From DAOUMU01 sp034409055 (GTDB taxonomy: Bacteria > Chloroflexota > Anaerolineae > 4572-78 > J111), in the NCBI GenBank assembly GCA_034409055.1, contig DAOUMU010000277.1, positions 1-19,933 of the forward strand: a DNA stretch of 19,933 bases. Reading direction: 5' to 3'. The position numbers and the translations under genes were made by a program. Position 1 is the first letter of the stretch, and each line of letters starts with the position of its first letter. Shown here piece after piece: positions 1 to 6,678 of the stretch. Below the pieces are notes generated by a model. The model saw nothing but the letters and a program-made list of their open reading frames with translations. It had not been told where the DNA came from and did no database searches.

Positions 1-90
1 CAGAGGTAAGACTTAATTCTTTCCTATTTCTTTAGAAATTTCGGTGCTTTCGGCCTAAAATCTTGTCTTTTTGCCTTGTTGCCCTATTTA
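1..90. other. Intergenic 3' flank of the PfkB gene
   Basis: This AT-rich stretch lies downstream of the last gene of the island. It holds a small perfect palindrome, ATTTCT-TT-AGAAAT, at 26-39. There is no GC-rich stem with a following T-run on the minus strand, so I do not call a terminator. No coding frame is convincing. Confidence 0.4.
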
Positions 91-969
91 TTACCCTGTT
101 CTTACCATCTTTTGCGATTTGTGCCCGCAGCCGAGACGCATTGCCGCTTCAAAAGGTAGATGACGCACCAGCCCAGTAGCCAGGCCGGCGACAAAAGCAT
201 CGCCAGCCCCCGGCGTATCGACGGCGGTTACCTTTACCGGCGGGATATGATATTGCTCATCATGATCGACCACCGTCGCTCCCTGCTCCCCGCGAGTGAT
301 CACTACGCGTGGAATGCCGAAACGATGCTGGCAGTCACGAGCCAGCTTTGTGGTATCCATCTCAGCTTCTACTTCCAAGCCCAGTAAAGTTTTTGCTTCG
401 ATTAAGTTGGGTACCAGGATATCGATATCTGATAATGAACCAGGGGGTAGGGGTTCTACCGGGGCTGGCGTTAGAATCGTGGTGACACCAAGCCGCTTGG
501 CCAGGTGAGCGGCATAAAGGGCAATCGAAGAGGGAATCTCGAAGACGGTCAACAGTACCTGGGCGTTGACCAGGAGCGGTTCTGCTGCCTCAATATCCGC
601 TTTAGTCAGGTCGGCATTCGCTCCCATCGCCACGGCAATGGCCGGGGTGCCTTCAGGATCAATGACCACAAAACCGACCCCGGTGTGGGTGTCAGCGCTC
701 CGCTTTAAGTACGTTAGATCTACCCCCGCCTCACGCATCCAGCCGATCCCAATTTCACCCAGATGGTCGTTGCCAACACAGCCAACGAAACTGGTCGGTA
801 CTCTCAGCCGGCTACAAGCGATGGCTATGTGAGAACCTTTGCCACCATCTAATGCTTCGCAGTAGTCCCAACCTAAAACGGTTTCGTCTGGACGCGGGAT
901 CCGCTGGACCCGCATAAACAGACCTTGAGCGTGGCTGCCTACGACGACGATAAGCGGTTTTTGGTTCAT
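91..969 (-). CDS. PfkB/ribokinase-family sugar kinase, short C-terminus
   Basis: ATP-dependent kinase of the PfkB/ribokinase superfamily, presumably phosphorylating the sugar handled by this island in the cytoplasm. The N-terminal substrate motif reads DGGKGSH at residues 41-47; most ribokinases have Asn at the last position. The C-terminal signature DTPGAGDAF lies at 251-259, with catalytic-base Asp257. Its ATG overlaps the stop of the upstream NagB-like gene by 4 bp (ATGA), so the two are probably translationally coupled. The protein is 292 residues. Only about 35 residues follow the GAGD motif, against about 54 in E. coli ribokinase, and the last dozen (after RLGCG) do not resemble the family. 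A frameshift or natural truncation is possible. Family assignment is firm; substrate is unknown. Confidence 0.9.
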   Translation of the reverse strand: MNQKPLIVVVGSHAQGLFMRVQRIPRPDETVLGWDYCEALDGGKGSHIAIACSRLRVPTSFVGCVGNDHLGEIGIGWMREAGVDLTYLKRSADTHTGVGFVVIDPEGTPAIAVAMGANADLTKADIEAAEPLLVNAQVLLTVFEIPSSIALYAAHLAKRLGVTTILTPAPVEPLPPGSLSDIDILVPNLIEAKTLLGLEVEAEMDTTKLARDCQHRFGIPRVVITRGEQGATVVDHDEQYHIPPVKVTAVDTPGAGDAFVAGLATGLVRHLPFEAAMRLGCGHKSQKMVRTG

Positions 970-1856
970 AGCAACTCAGCTTTACCTGCGGCCAAAGGAT
1001 GGCTGGCCGTGACAGTGTCAATGGTCACCAAAACATCGGGATGATCTTGGACAAAGGTGACCGGATATTCAACCGTGGTTGGCCCAAAGAGGAGAATACG
1101 GATGATCGTCTGCTTCCAGGTTCCGGTCGCGCTGAACAGGCGGATGCGAGTTGCCTTTAAAATATCGGCCATACCAATGGTGATGCCCATCGGCGGGATG
1201 CAGTGCGAACAGCCTCCCGTCACGCGCTGGCTGAGGGCAACGAGGGTGTCTGCGGTTAAGTGCAACAGGCGGGTTCGAGACTGGCGGTATTCTTCCGGGG
1301 TGACCGTGTACCAGGGTGAATAAAGGGGCTCGTTAAAAGCGATGTGACCGTGATAACCAATGCCCCCATAAACCGTATCCACTCCCTCTACCGCTTCGAT
1401 GGCCCGGCTCACTGCCTCGATATCAAACGGATCGGGAAAATGGCGTTGGGTCTCGGGCACGTTTAGCTCAGGCTGAATTTGCCCGTAAAAATTACGCAAC
1501 ATGTAGCCTTTGAGATTGAAGGGGTGGTCCAGGGGAAGCGGTCGTCCCTGCCAATCGAGAAAATCATCCATGTGAAACACATGGAGATGTCTAAGGCTAA
1601 GGCGTTCTCGGTTGACGGTCTCTATGAAAATCTGGTATTGGGCCGTGGGGCCACAAGGTAGAATCCAGCGGAGCGGTCTTTCTGCCCGATTGGCTGCCTT
1701 CACTTCCTCAATCATTACCTGGGCAAATTCCTGGTACATCTCTGCCGGCGTGGAAACGATTTTGAGGCGGACTTTGGCCTCAGGCTGGTTAGCGAGTTCC
1801 TCGGGAGGGATGTGGCACCATTCAACAAGCTGTTCAGGGTCGATCTGTGAACTCAT
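966..1856 (-). CDS. NagB-fold sugar-phosphate isomerase/deaminase-like protein
   Basis: Member of the glucosamine-6-phosphate deaminase/6-phosphogluconolactonase fold (296 residues). Alignment by eye to E. coli NagB shows the HMDDF segment (D97 corresponds to catalytic D72), the signature GGIGYHGHIAFNEP at 164-177, SRTR at 193-196 and a Lys at 248 near the position of K208. H171 and E176 match the catalytic H143 and E148, but the residue matching ring-opening D141 is His (H169). The phosphate loop TGGTP is replaced by CGPTA. The fold is confident, but standard deaminase activity is not assured. It lies between the MalG-type permease and the PfkB kinase, which it overlaps by 4 bp. The ATG has an AGGAG about 11 nt upstream. 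It probably processes the phosphorylated sugar of this pathway. Confidence 0.82.
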   Translation of the reverse strand: MSSQIDPEQLVEWCHIPPEELANQPEAKVRLKIVSTPAEMYQEFAQVMIEEVKAANRAERPLRWILPCGPTAQYQIFIETVNRERLSLRHLHVFHMDDFLDWQGRPLPLDHPFNLKGYMLRNFYGQIQPELNVPETQRHFPDPFDIEAVSRAIEAVEGVDTVYGGIGYHGHIAFNEPLYSPWYTVTPEEYRQSRTRLLHLTADTLVALSQRVTGGCSHCIPPMGITIGMADILKATRIRLFSATGTWKQTIIRILLFGPTTVEYPVTFVQDHPDVLVTIDTVTASHPLAAGKAELL

Positions 1857-1896
1857 CTGTCTCTGTACTCCTAGCAGTTTTCAAGGCAAAACGTGA

Positions 1897-1939
1897 GCAA
1901 GACATCCCTATGTCTTGCCGCTAGTGCATAGGGATGCAC
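1897..1939. repeat. Paired hairpins with complementary loops
   Basis: Two perfect hairpins are separated by 5 nt. The first is GCAAGACAT-CCCT-ATGTCTTGC (1897-1918). The second is GTGCAT-AGGG-ATGCAC (1924-1939). The CCCT and AGGG loops are complementary, and CATCCCTATG in the first is the reverse complement of CATAGGGATG in the second, so a single larger fold is also possible. The same two-hairpin layout with different stems occurs at 19589-19633. It lies in the 110-bp gap between the MalG-type permease and NagB-like genes and would be transcribed. Confidence 0.75.
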
Positions 1940-1966
1940 CAGTTACAGTTTTGCACTGAGTACTAT

Positions 1967-2815
1967 TTAACCTTTAACCGCGCCCGAGGACAAACCGCTG
2001 ATCAGATAACGTTGGAAAACGAGGGCAATCAGCATCGGCGGGATGGCGGCAATGACCCCCCCGGTGGCCATCATGCCAAAATCAATGGCGTGTCGCCCGG
2101 TGAACTCGGCAATGGCTACTGGAATTGTCTTGGCTTGCGGACTGGAAGTGAAAATCAGGGCGATCAGAAACTCCTCCCAGGCCAGGAGGAAGCAAAACAA
2201 AGAGGTGGCCACCAGGCCGGGTACTGACAGGGGCAGGATGATGCGGACAAAGGCCCCCAGCCGGGTACAGCCATCGGTCATGGCGGCCTCTTCCAACTCG
2301 CCGGGAATGGTCTGAAAATAGCCCCGCATAATCCACACGGCAAAAGGCATAATCAGGGCGGAGTAGACGATAATCAAGCCCTGCAAGGTATCGGTTAGCC
2401 CCAGGTCACCCATAATCGTATACAGGGGAACGACCAACATAATCGGGGGGAGCATGTAGGAGATGAGCAGGATATAGATCAGGTTCCCTTGACCGGCAAA
2501 CCGCATCCGGCCAAAGGAGTAAGCGGCTACGCTGCCGACGACCACGCAGATGATCGTCACCGACCCGGCCACGATCATACTGTTGATCATCGAGCGCCGG
2601 AATACGGCCGCCGAATCGGTGCCGATGGCATAGATGACCTGGCCATACCGTTCAAAGGTCGGCTCTTGCGGAACCCAATGGACCGGGACATTCAACAGTT
2701 CGCTCTGTGATGAGATACTGGAGACAAACAGCCAGGCCGGTGGGGCCAGTACAACCACAGCCACAATCACCGCCGCCAGATAGATGATTATCTTCTCCAG
2801 AATAGATTTGTTCAT
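1967..2815 (-). CDS. ABC sugar transporter permease, MalG type (importer 1)
   Basis: Inner-membrane permease of a carbohydrate uptake (CUT1) ABC importer, 282 residues. Hydrophobic segments start at about residues 10-33 and continue around 75-100, 113-135, 145-163, 200-220 and 240-272, consistent with six helices. The ATPase-docking EAA loop is at about 175-195 (EEAAMTDGCT then ILP). It forms the channel with the MalF-type protein encoded 17 bp upstream, and the binding protein at 4015-5334 would deliver substrate. A GAGGG lies about 10 nt before the ATG. No ATPase gene is nearby. The transported sugar is not deducible. Confidence 0.93.
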   Translation of the reverse strand: MNKSILEKIIIYLAAVIVAVVVLAPPAWLFVSSISSQSELLNVPVHWVPQEPTFERYGQVIYAIGTDSAAVFRRSMINSMIVAGSVTIICVVVGSVAAYSFGRMRFAGQGNLIYILLISYMLPPIMLVVPLYTIMGDLGLTDTLQGLIIVYSALIMPFAVWIMRGYFQTIPGELEEAAMTDGCTRLGAFVRIILPLSVPGLVATSLFCFLLAWEEFLIALIFTSSPQAKTIPVAIAEFTGRHAIDFGMMATGGVIAAIPPMLIALVFQRYLISGLSSGAVKG

Positions 2816-2832
2816 ATCAGGTTATACCCTCA

Positions 2833-3780
2833 TTAGTATTCAGTTTCCCGGCTTACCAACCGGATGTAGATATAAGCCATAATGGCGATAAAGAAGGTCA
2901 TCAGATAGGCCAGCGCGGCACCACGCCCGAAGCGCAGATAGGAGAAGGCTTCCAGGTAGGTGTAATAAGCAATGACCTTGGTTCCGTCAGAGGGTCCGCC
3001 CGAGGTCATGATGTAGATGATATCGAACACTTTGAAGGCATCCATAGTGCGGATGACCAGGATAATAGCCAGGGCAGGTCTCAGCAGGGGGAGGGTGATG
3101 TGCCAGAAGCTGTACCAGTGACCGGCCCCATCTACGACGGCCGCTTCGTAGAGATTTTTCGGAATGGTTTGCAAAGCGGCCAGGGTCAGCAGGACTACCA
3201 GGGGCGTGACTTTCCACATATCGGCCACAATGACCATATTCAGGGCGCCAAACGGGTCGCTGAGCCAGGCCCGATAAGAGTCAATGAGGCCCAGTTGCCA
3301 GAGTAAACTGTTGAGGGCCCCGTAGTTTGGGTTGAAGATCCATTTCCACATGATGGCATCAATGGTAATCGGCAGGGCCCAGGGGATCAAAATGATGGCC
3401 CGCAAAGCACCTCGTCCCTTGAACTCCTGGTTCAGTAAGAGAGCGATCGCCACCCCAATGACCAATTCAATGGCAATGGAAACCGCCATGAAATAAACAG
3501 TACGACCAACCGAGGCCCAAAAGAAACCATCCTGGAAGACATCGATGTAATTTTCCAGGCCGACGAACGGTTGGCCCAGGGCCGGCCGCTTGAAATCGAT
3601 GGTGTGCAGACTCATCCAGAAGGCCCGCACGATGGGCATAAAGATCAGAGCAAAGACAACGATAAAGGCCGGAACAATTAAGGCCCAGGCCAATAATCGC
3701 TCTTTCTTCGCATAACCCCAATGCCACCGGGACTGCTGGCCAGAACCAGGGGGGGAAAGTTCGACTACCTTATTTGCCAT
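2833..3780 (-). CDS. ABC sugar transporter permease, MalF type (importer 1)
   Basis: First membrane subunit of importer 1, 315 residues, with a basic cytoplasmic N-terminus (about 30 residues) followed by six predicted helices. The EAA loop is at 212-231 (EAAVVDGAG then ITLP), the contact site for a MalK-like ATPase. It pairs with the MalG-type permease 17 bp downstream. The start follows a 234-nt gap from the binding-protein gene that contains a strong hairpin, so expression is probably lower than that of the binding protein. There is no clear Shine-Dalgarno sequence directly before the ATG. Substrate is unknown. Confidence 0.93.
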   Translation of the reverse strand: MANKVVELSPPGSGQQSRWHWGYAKKERLLAWALIVPAFIVVFALIFMPIVRAFWMSLHTIDFKRPALGQPFVGLENYIDVFQDGFFWASVGRTVYFMAVSIAIELVIGVAIALLLNQEFKGRGALRAIILIPWALPITIDAIMWKWIFNPNYGALNSLLWQLGLIDSYRAWLSDPFGALNMVIVADMWKVTPLVVLLTLAALQTIPKNLYEAAVVDGAGHWYSFWHITLPLLRPALAIILVIRTMDAFKVFDIIYIMTSGGPSDGTKVIAYYTYLEAFSYLRFGRGAALAYLMTFFIAIMAYIYIRLVSRETEY

Positions 3781-3856
3781 GAGGGTATATAGTTGCTTCG
3801 GTTAAGTATTATAGTATTACCCCACCACATTTGCCCCATCCGCGAGAATGATGAAA

Positions 3857-3874
3857 TCCAAAGCGCGCTTTGGA
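3857..3874. repeat. Perfect 18-bp palindrome
   Basis: TCCAAAGCGCGCTTTGGA equals its own reverse complement, without a spacer. It lies in the leader between the importer-1 binding-protein and MalF-type genes. It could be a regulator site or a copy of a dispersed repeat; the sequence does not distinguish them. Confidence 0.6.
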
Positions 3875-3950
3875 CTCCATATCTGCGGTTTGACCGGGCA
3901 AGTGATTTGAAACGCACCCAAATTATATCCAGATGTTGGCATCAAGACAA

Positions 3951-3992
3951 AACCCTGGGGGCCAGGATGCCTTCCTGGCCCCCACCTGGGTT
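3951..3992 (-). terminator. Hairpin after binding-protein gene 1 (attenuator/terminator)
   Basis: A perfect 11-bp stem (GGGGGCCAGGA at 3957-3967 against TCCTGGCCCCC at 3973-3983) with a 5-nt loop is extended by an outer AACCC/GGGTT pair. On the transcribed minus strand the stem is followed by GGGTTTTGTCTT, a modest T-run. It starts about 23 nt after the binding-protein stop. Partial termination or 3'-end protection here would give more binding protein than permease, as is common in sugar ABC operons. Confidence 0.65.
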
Positions 3993-4014
3993 AGAGATAA
4001 GTAATATTATCTGA

Positions 4015-5334
4015 TTATTGGAACCGCTCCCGTGCTTCGAGGACGGCAGACTCCGCATCGGCCAGGGCTTGCTCTGCGGGCTTCTTCCCGGTCAGCGCGG
4101 CCTGAACTTCGCGGGCCACAATCTCCGAGGTTTCGGAATAGAAGGGAACGATGGGCCGGTTCCGCAGAAACTCGTACTGTCCCTTGGAAACCTCGATAAA
4201 GTTCTGTTCTTTAGCCACCTCCGGCTGTAACTCCATCAGTTCAGGATCATCAAACAGTGAGATCCAGATGGGCAGCGCGTTCTGGGAGTAGCGTTTCTGG
4301 ACATCCTTGTCGGAGAGATGCTGAATGTATTGCCAGGCCTCCTCAGGATGCTTGGAATCGGCCATAACGGCCAGTCCCATGCCGCCGTTGATGGTGGCGC
4401 TGGGATCTTTCTGGCCCGGCATCAGGGTCACTTTGGCATGCCCGGCAATCTGCGACTCTTCAGGGTCGTTGGCCAGGTTCAACTGGTAGGCCCAGTTGAT
4501 GGAGAACAACGAGGCCCCCTGGGAGAAGGTCCGGCGAACCTCTTCATAGGTAGACTCCAGCGAGGCCGGATTGTAGAGGCCATTATTCATACCATCCACC
4601 ATAAATTGCAAGGCGGCCAGGCCCTCCGGGCTGTTAAAGGCCGGGGTGTTGTCTTCGTTGAAGAATTTGCCCCCAAAAGCAAAGAGGTAGTAAGCATAGG
4701 CAATGGTTAAACCTTCATCCTGCTGGAAATACTCGATGAACGGATATTCCACCAGTCCCTTTTCTTTAGCCGCCATCGACATCTCAAGCAGTTCATTCCA
4801 GGTCTTGGGCGGAGCATCGTAACCGGCTTCTTTCAACATCTCTTCATTGTAGTAGAGATAGAGCACGTCATTCAGCCAGGGCATACCGTATACCTTTCCC
4901 TGGTACATAACCGATTCCATGGCTCCGGGCCAGATGTCCTTGCGTACGTCATCGGGAATCCGGTCGGTCACGTCCAGGATGAACTCAGCCGCGGCAAATT
5001 CGGCCGGCCAGATACAGTCCATCAAGACCACGTCGTACGTGCCGGCCTTGGATGTGGCTGCCGTAACGATCTTGTCGTGCAGGGCTTCGTAAGCCACAAA
5101 GTCCAGTTCAATGTCAATATTGGGATTTGCTTCCTCGAACTCAGCGGTAATGTTCTCAATATCTTCTTGTTGATAACCTGCTTGCTTCATAAAGAGCGCC
5201 CGCATGGTTATCTGTTCAGCCTCTGCGGGGGCGGCTGCTTCCTCCCCCCCTCCTGACGGCGCGGCAGCTTGACCACAGCCCATGAGAACCAACACAGTCG
5301 AAATGACCAACAATAGAACCCAAAGCTTTTTCAT
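4015..5334 (-). CDS. Sugar ABC transporter substrate-binding lipoprotein (importer 1)
   Basis: Extracytoplasmic solute-binding protein of the MalE-like (family 1) type, 439 residues. The signal peptide ends in the lipobox LMGC with lipidated Cys20, followed by a short Ala/Gly/Glu-rich linker, so it is anchored to the outer face of the membrane. The mature part has typical features of the family: the EEANPNIDIELDF segment near the N-terminus, and GKVYGMPW and GGMGLAVM in the core. The ATG is preceded by AAAGGAGG at ideal spacing. It should feed the permeases downstream. The gene starts after a 292-bp repeat-filled gap and is likely the head of its own transcript. Confidence 0.94.
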   Translation of the reverse strand: MKKLWVLLLVISTVLVLMGCGQAAAPSGGGEEAAAPAEAEQITMRALFMKQAGYQQEDIENITAEFEEANPNIDIELDFVAYEALHDKIVTAATSKAGTYDVVLMDCIWPAEFAAAEFILDVTDRIPDDVRKDIWPGAMESVMYQGKVYGMPWLNDVLYLYYNEEMLKEAGYDAPPKTWNELLEMSMAAKEKGLVEYPFIEYFQQDEGLTIAYAYYLFAFGGKFFNEDNTPAFNSPEGLAALQFMVDGMNNGLYNPASLESTYEEVRRTFSQGASLFSINWAYQLNLANDPEESQIAGHAKVTLMPGQKDPSATINGGMGLAVMADSKHPEEAWQYIQHLSDKDVQKRYSQNALPIWISLFDDPELMELQPEVAKEQNFIEVSKGQYEFLRNRPIVPFYSETSEIVAREVQAALTGKKPAEQALADAESAVLEARERFQ

Positions 5335-5427
5335 TTTTTCGCCTCCTTTTGCATATACTTTTGTTTGGGTATGTGAATAAATATTTGATTATCACACCGG
5401 CTTGTTACCGGGAGTGACCTAAGCCAA

Positions 5428-5535
5428 CCCTATCAGAATTATGAGGGTTAAAAAATTAATTGGGGTAGGCCGGGCATCCCCATGCCCGGCCATCTACTCC
5501 CCGATTATTTTCTTAAAGTTCATAATTCTGATGGG
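5428..5535. repeat. 108-bp nested palindrome, repeat copy A
   Basis: The outer arms ATCAGAATTATGA (5432-5444) and TCATAATTCTGAT (5520-5532) are perfect inverted repeats, flanked by CCC/GGG. Inside is a 71-bp core (5446-5516) that is 69/71 identical to copy B at 8740-8810. At the centre lies GTA then a 10-bp perfect stem GGCCGGGCAT (5468-5477), loop CCCC, and ATGCCCGGCC (5482-5491). GGGGTAG on the left is matched by CTAC-T-CCCC on the right. The GTAG-plus-hairpin layout resembles REP/BIME elements. Confidence 0.85.
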
Positions 5536-5540
5536 TTGAT

Positions 5541-5627
5541 GTAGGGGCGTACTTGTAGTCGCCCCGTGTGTAGGAACCTACCCTTGCGGTCGTCCCGCGT
5601 AGGACAGGCGCCAGATTTTGCCCCTAC
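5541..5627. repeat. 87-bp element with GTAGGGGC terminal inverted repeats
   Basis: The element begins GTAGGGGC (5541-5548) and ends GCCCCTAC (5620-5627). Inside are smaller palindromes: GGGGCG...CGCCCC (5543-5564) and GTAGG-AA-CCTAC (about 5570-5581). Its right end overlaps the stop codon of the UroD-like gene. GTAG occurs repeatedly, as in REP-type elements. It is probably a small non-autonomous repeat. Confidence 0.6.
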
Positions 5628-6676
5628 TATTCGAGTGCCTCCAGGTTTAACGGATAGCGTCCATACGTTTTCGCTGCCTCCACCAATGCTTCCAGATTTT
5701 CTGGAGGCGTATCCCGAGGGACCTCGCACCCCGGACTCAGGATGAAGCCGCCGCCCAGGCCGCCTTCACGGAGGCAGCGCCGGGCAGCTTCTCTGACGGT
5801 TTCCGGCGTGCCTTGCAGCAATACCCGTGTCGGGTCCAGATTGCCTTTAATACACATCTTGTCGCCCAGAACCCGCTTGGCTTCCGCCAGATCAACCAAC
5901 GTATCCAGATTAATGATGTCGGCCTCGAGTTGGGCAAACAACGGCAGTAGGGCTTTGGTGTTGCCACAGGCGTGATATTTCACCCGTGCCCCGGCCTTCT
6001 TTAAGCCGGCAATGAGCTCGGCTACATAAGGGAAATTAAATTCTTCGTAATGTTTGGGTGAAGCCAGGGAAGCAATGGCATCACCCACCCCGATGAAGCG
6101 CGCCCCGGCCTCAATTTGAGCCAAACCAAAGGCCAACTCCATCTCCAGGCTGAAGCGCATCAACGCGTGTACCAAAGCCGGCTCCTGGTAAATATCAACC
6201 ATAAAGTAATTGATATTACGGAGCATGGCCGATTCTTGGAACGGTGCCTCGACCCAGGCATAGATCACCTCGTCGTCGCCCAATTCCTGGCGCAAAATCT
6301 TAAGGGCCTTGATTTGTTCGTGCATCCGATTGTTGCCCAGTGGGTCGGGGAGCCGAAGCCGTTTGAGGTCATCACGACTCTTGATGAATGGTTCCTCCGT
6401 TGTCCCCGGTACTTCGTCTTCTTGCCAAAAAATCGGGGCTCCTACGGTCTCAGCTTCTCTGACGGCATCTGAACCCAGGGCTACGGCGTCGTATCCGAAG
6501 CGCCGGATGCACTGGAGTTGGGCCTGGGCCATCACCTCCCCGGAGCGACAATAATCGATATAAGGCACGCCCATCAGCCGGGCCGCGAAAGTCATGATAA
6601 ACGGGCTGACCGGGACACGGTCCGGCTCCCGCAGTTCACAAACGGCCAGGTAACGCTCATAAGATGTCAGACTCAT
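5627..6676 (-). CDS. UroD/MtaA-superfamily protein (methyltransferase-type zinc site)
   Basis: 349-residue (beta/alpha)8 protein of the uroporphyrinogen decarboxylase superfamily. It carries the thiol-activating zinc motif seen in MtaA/MtbA/CmuA-type corrinoid methyltransferases: H235-A-C237 (KYHACGNT) and C317 in SPGCEVP, with the KGNLDP strand between. This fits methyl transfer better than haem synthesis. Such proteins occur in sugar-catabolic clusters, but their roles are mostly unknown. No corrinoid-binding protein is visible here. The start lies 2 bp after the stop of the upstream NagB-like gene, with a GGAG inside that gene's last codons, so the pair is coupled. Tandem TAG stops end the frame at the edge of a repeat element. 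Demethylation of an O-methyl sugar is one speculative role. Confidence 0.8.
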   Translation of the reverse strand: MSLTSYERYLAVCELREPDRVPVSPFIMTFAARLMGVPYIDYCRSGEVMAQAQLQCIRRFGYDAVALGSDAVREAETVGAPIFWQEDEVPGTTEEPFIKSRDDLKRLRLPDPLGNNRMHEQIKALKILRQELGDDEVIYAWVEAPFQESAMLRNINYFMVDIYQEPALVHALMRFSLEMELAFGLAQIEAGARFIGVGDAIASLASPKHYEEFNFPYVAELIAGLKKAGARVKYHACGNTKALLPLFAQLEADIINLDTLVDLAEAKRVLGDKMCIKGNLDPTRVLLQGTPETVREAARRCLREGGLGGGFILSPGCEVPRDTPPENLEALVEAAKTYGRYPLNLEALE

Positions 6677-6678
6677 AC

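Noticed and set aside
3808..3813. Perfect TATAAT on the minus strand before the MalF-type gene
   Set aside because: No -35-like hexamer lies 16-18 bp upstream and there is no extended -10, so I do not call a promoter.
5627..6676. Haem-pathway uroporphyrinogen decarboxylase (hemE)
   Set aside because: The HxC and Cys zinc ligands and the sugar-gene context favour the methyltransferase-like branch; no other haem gene is nearby.
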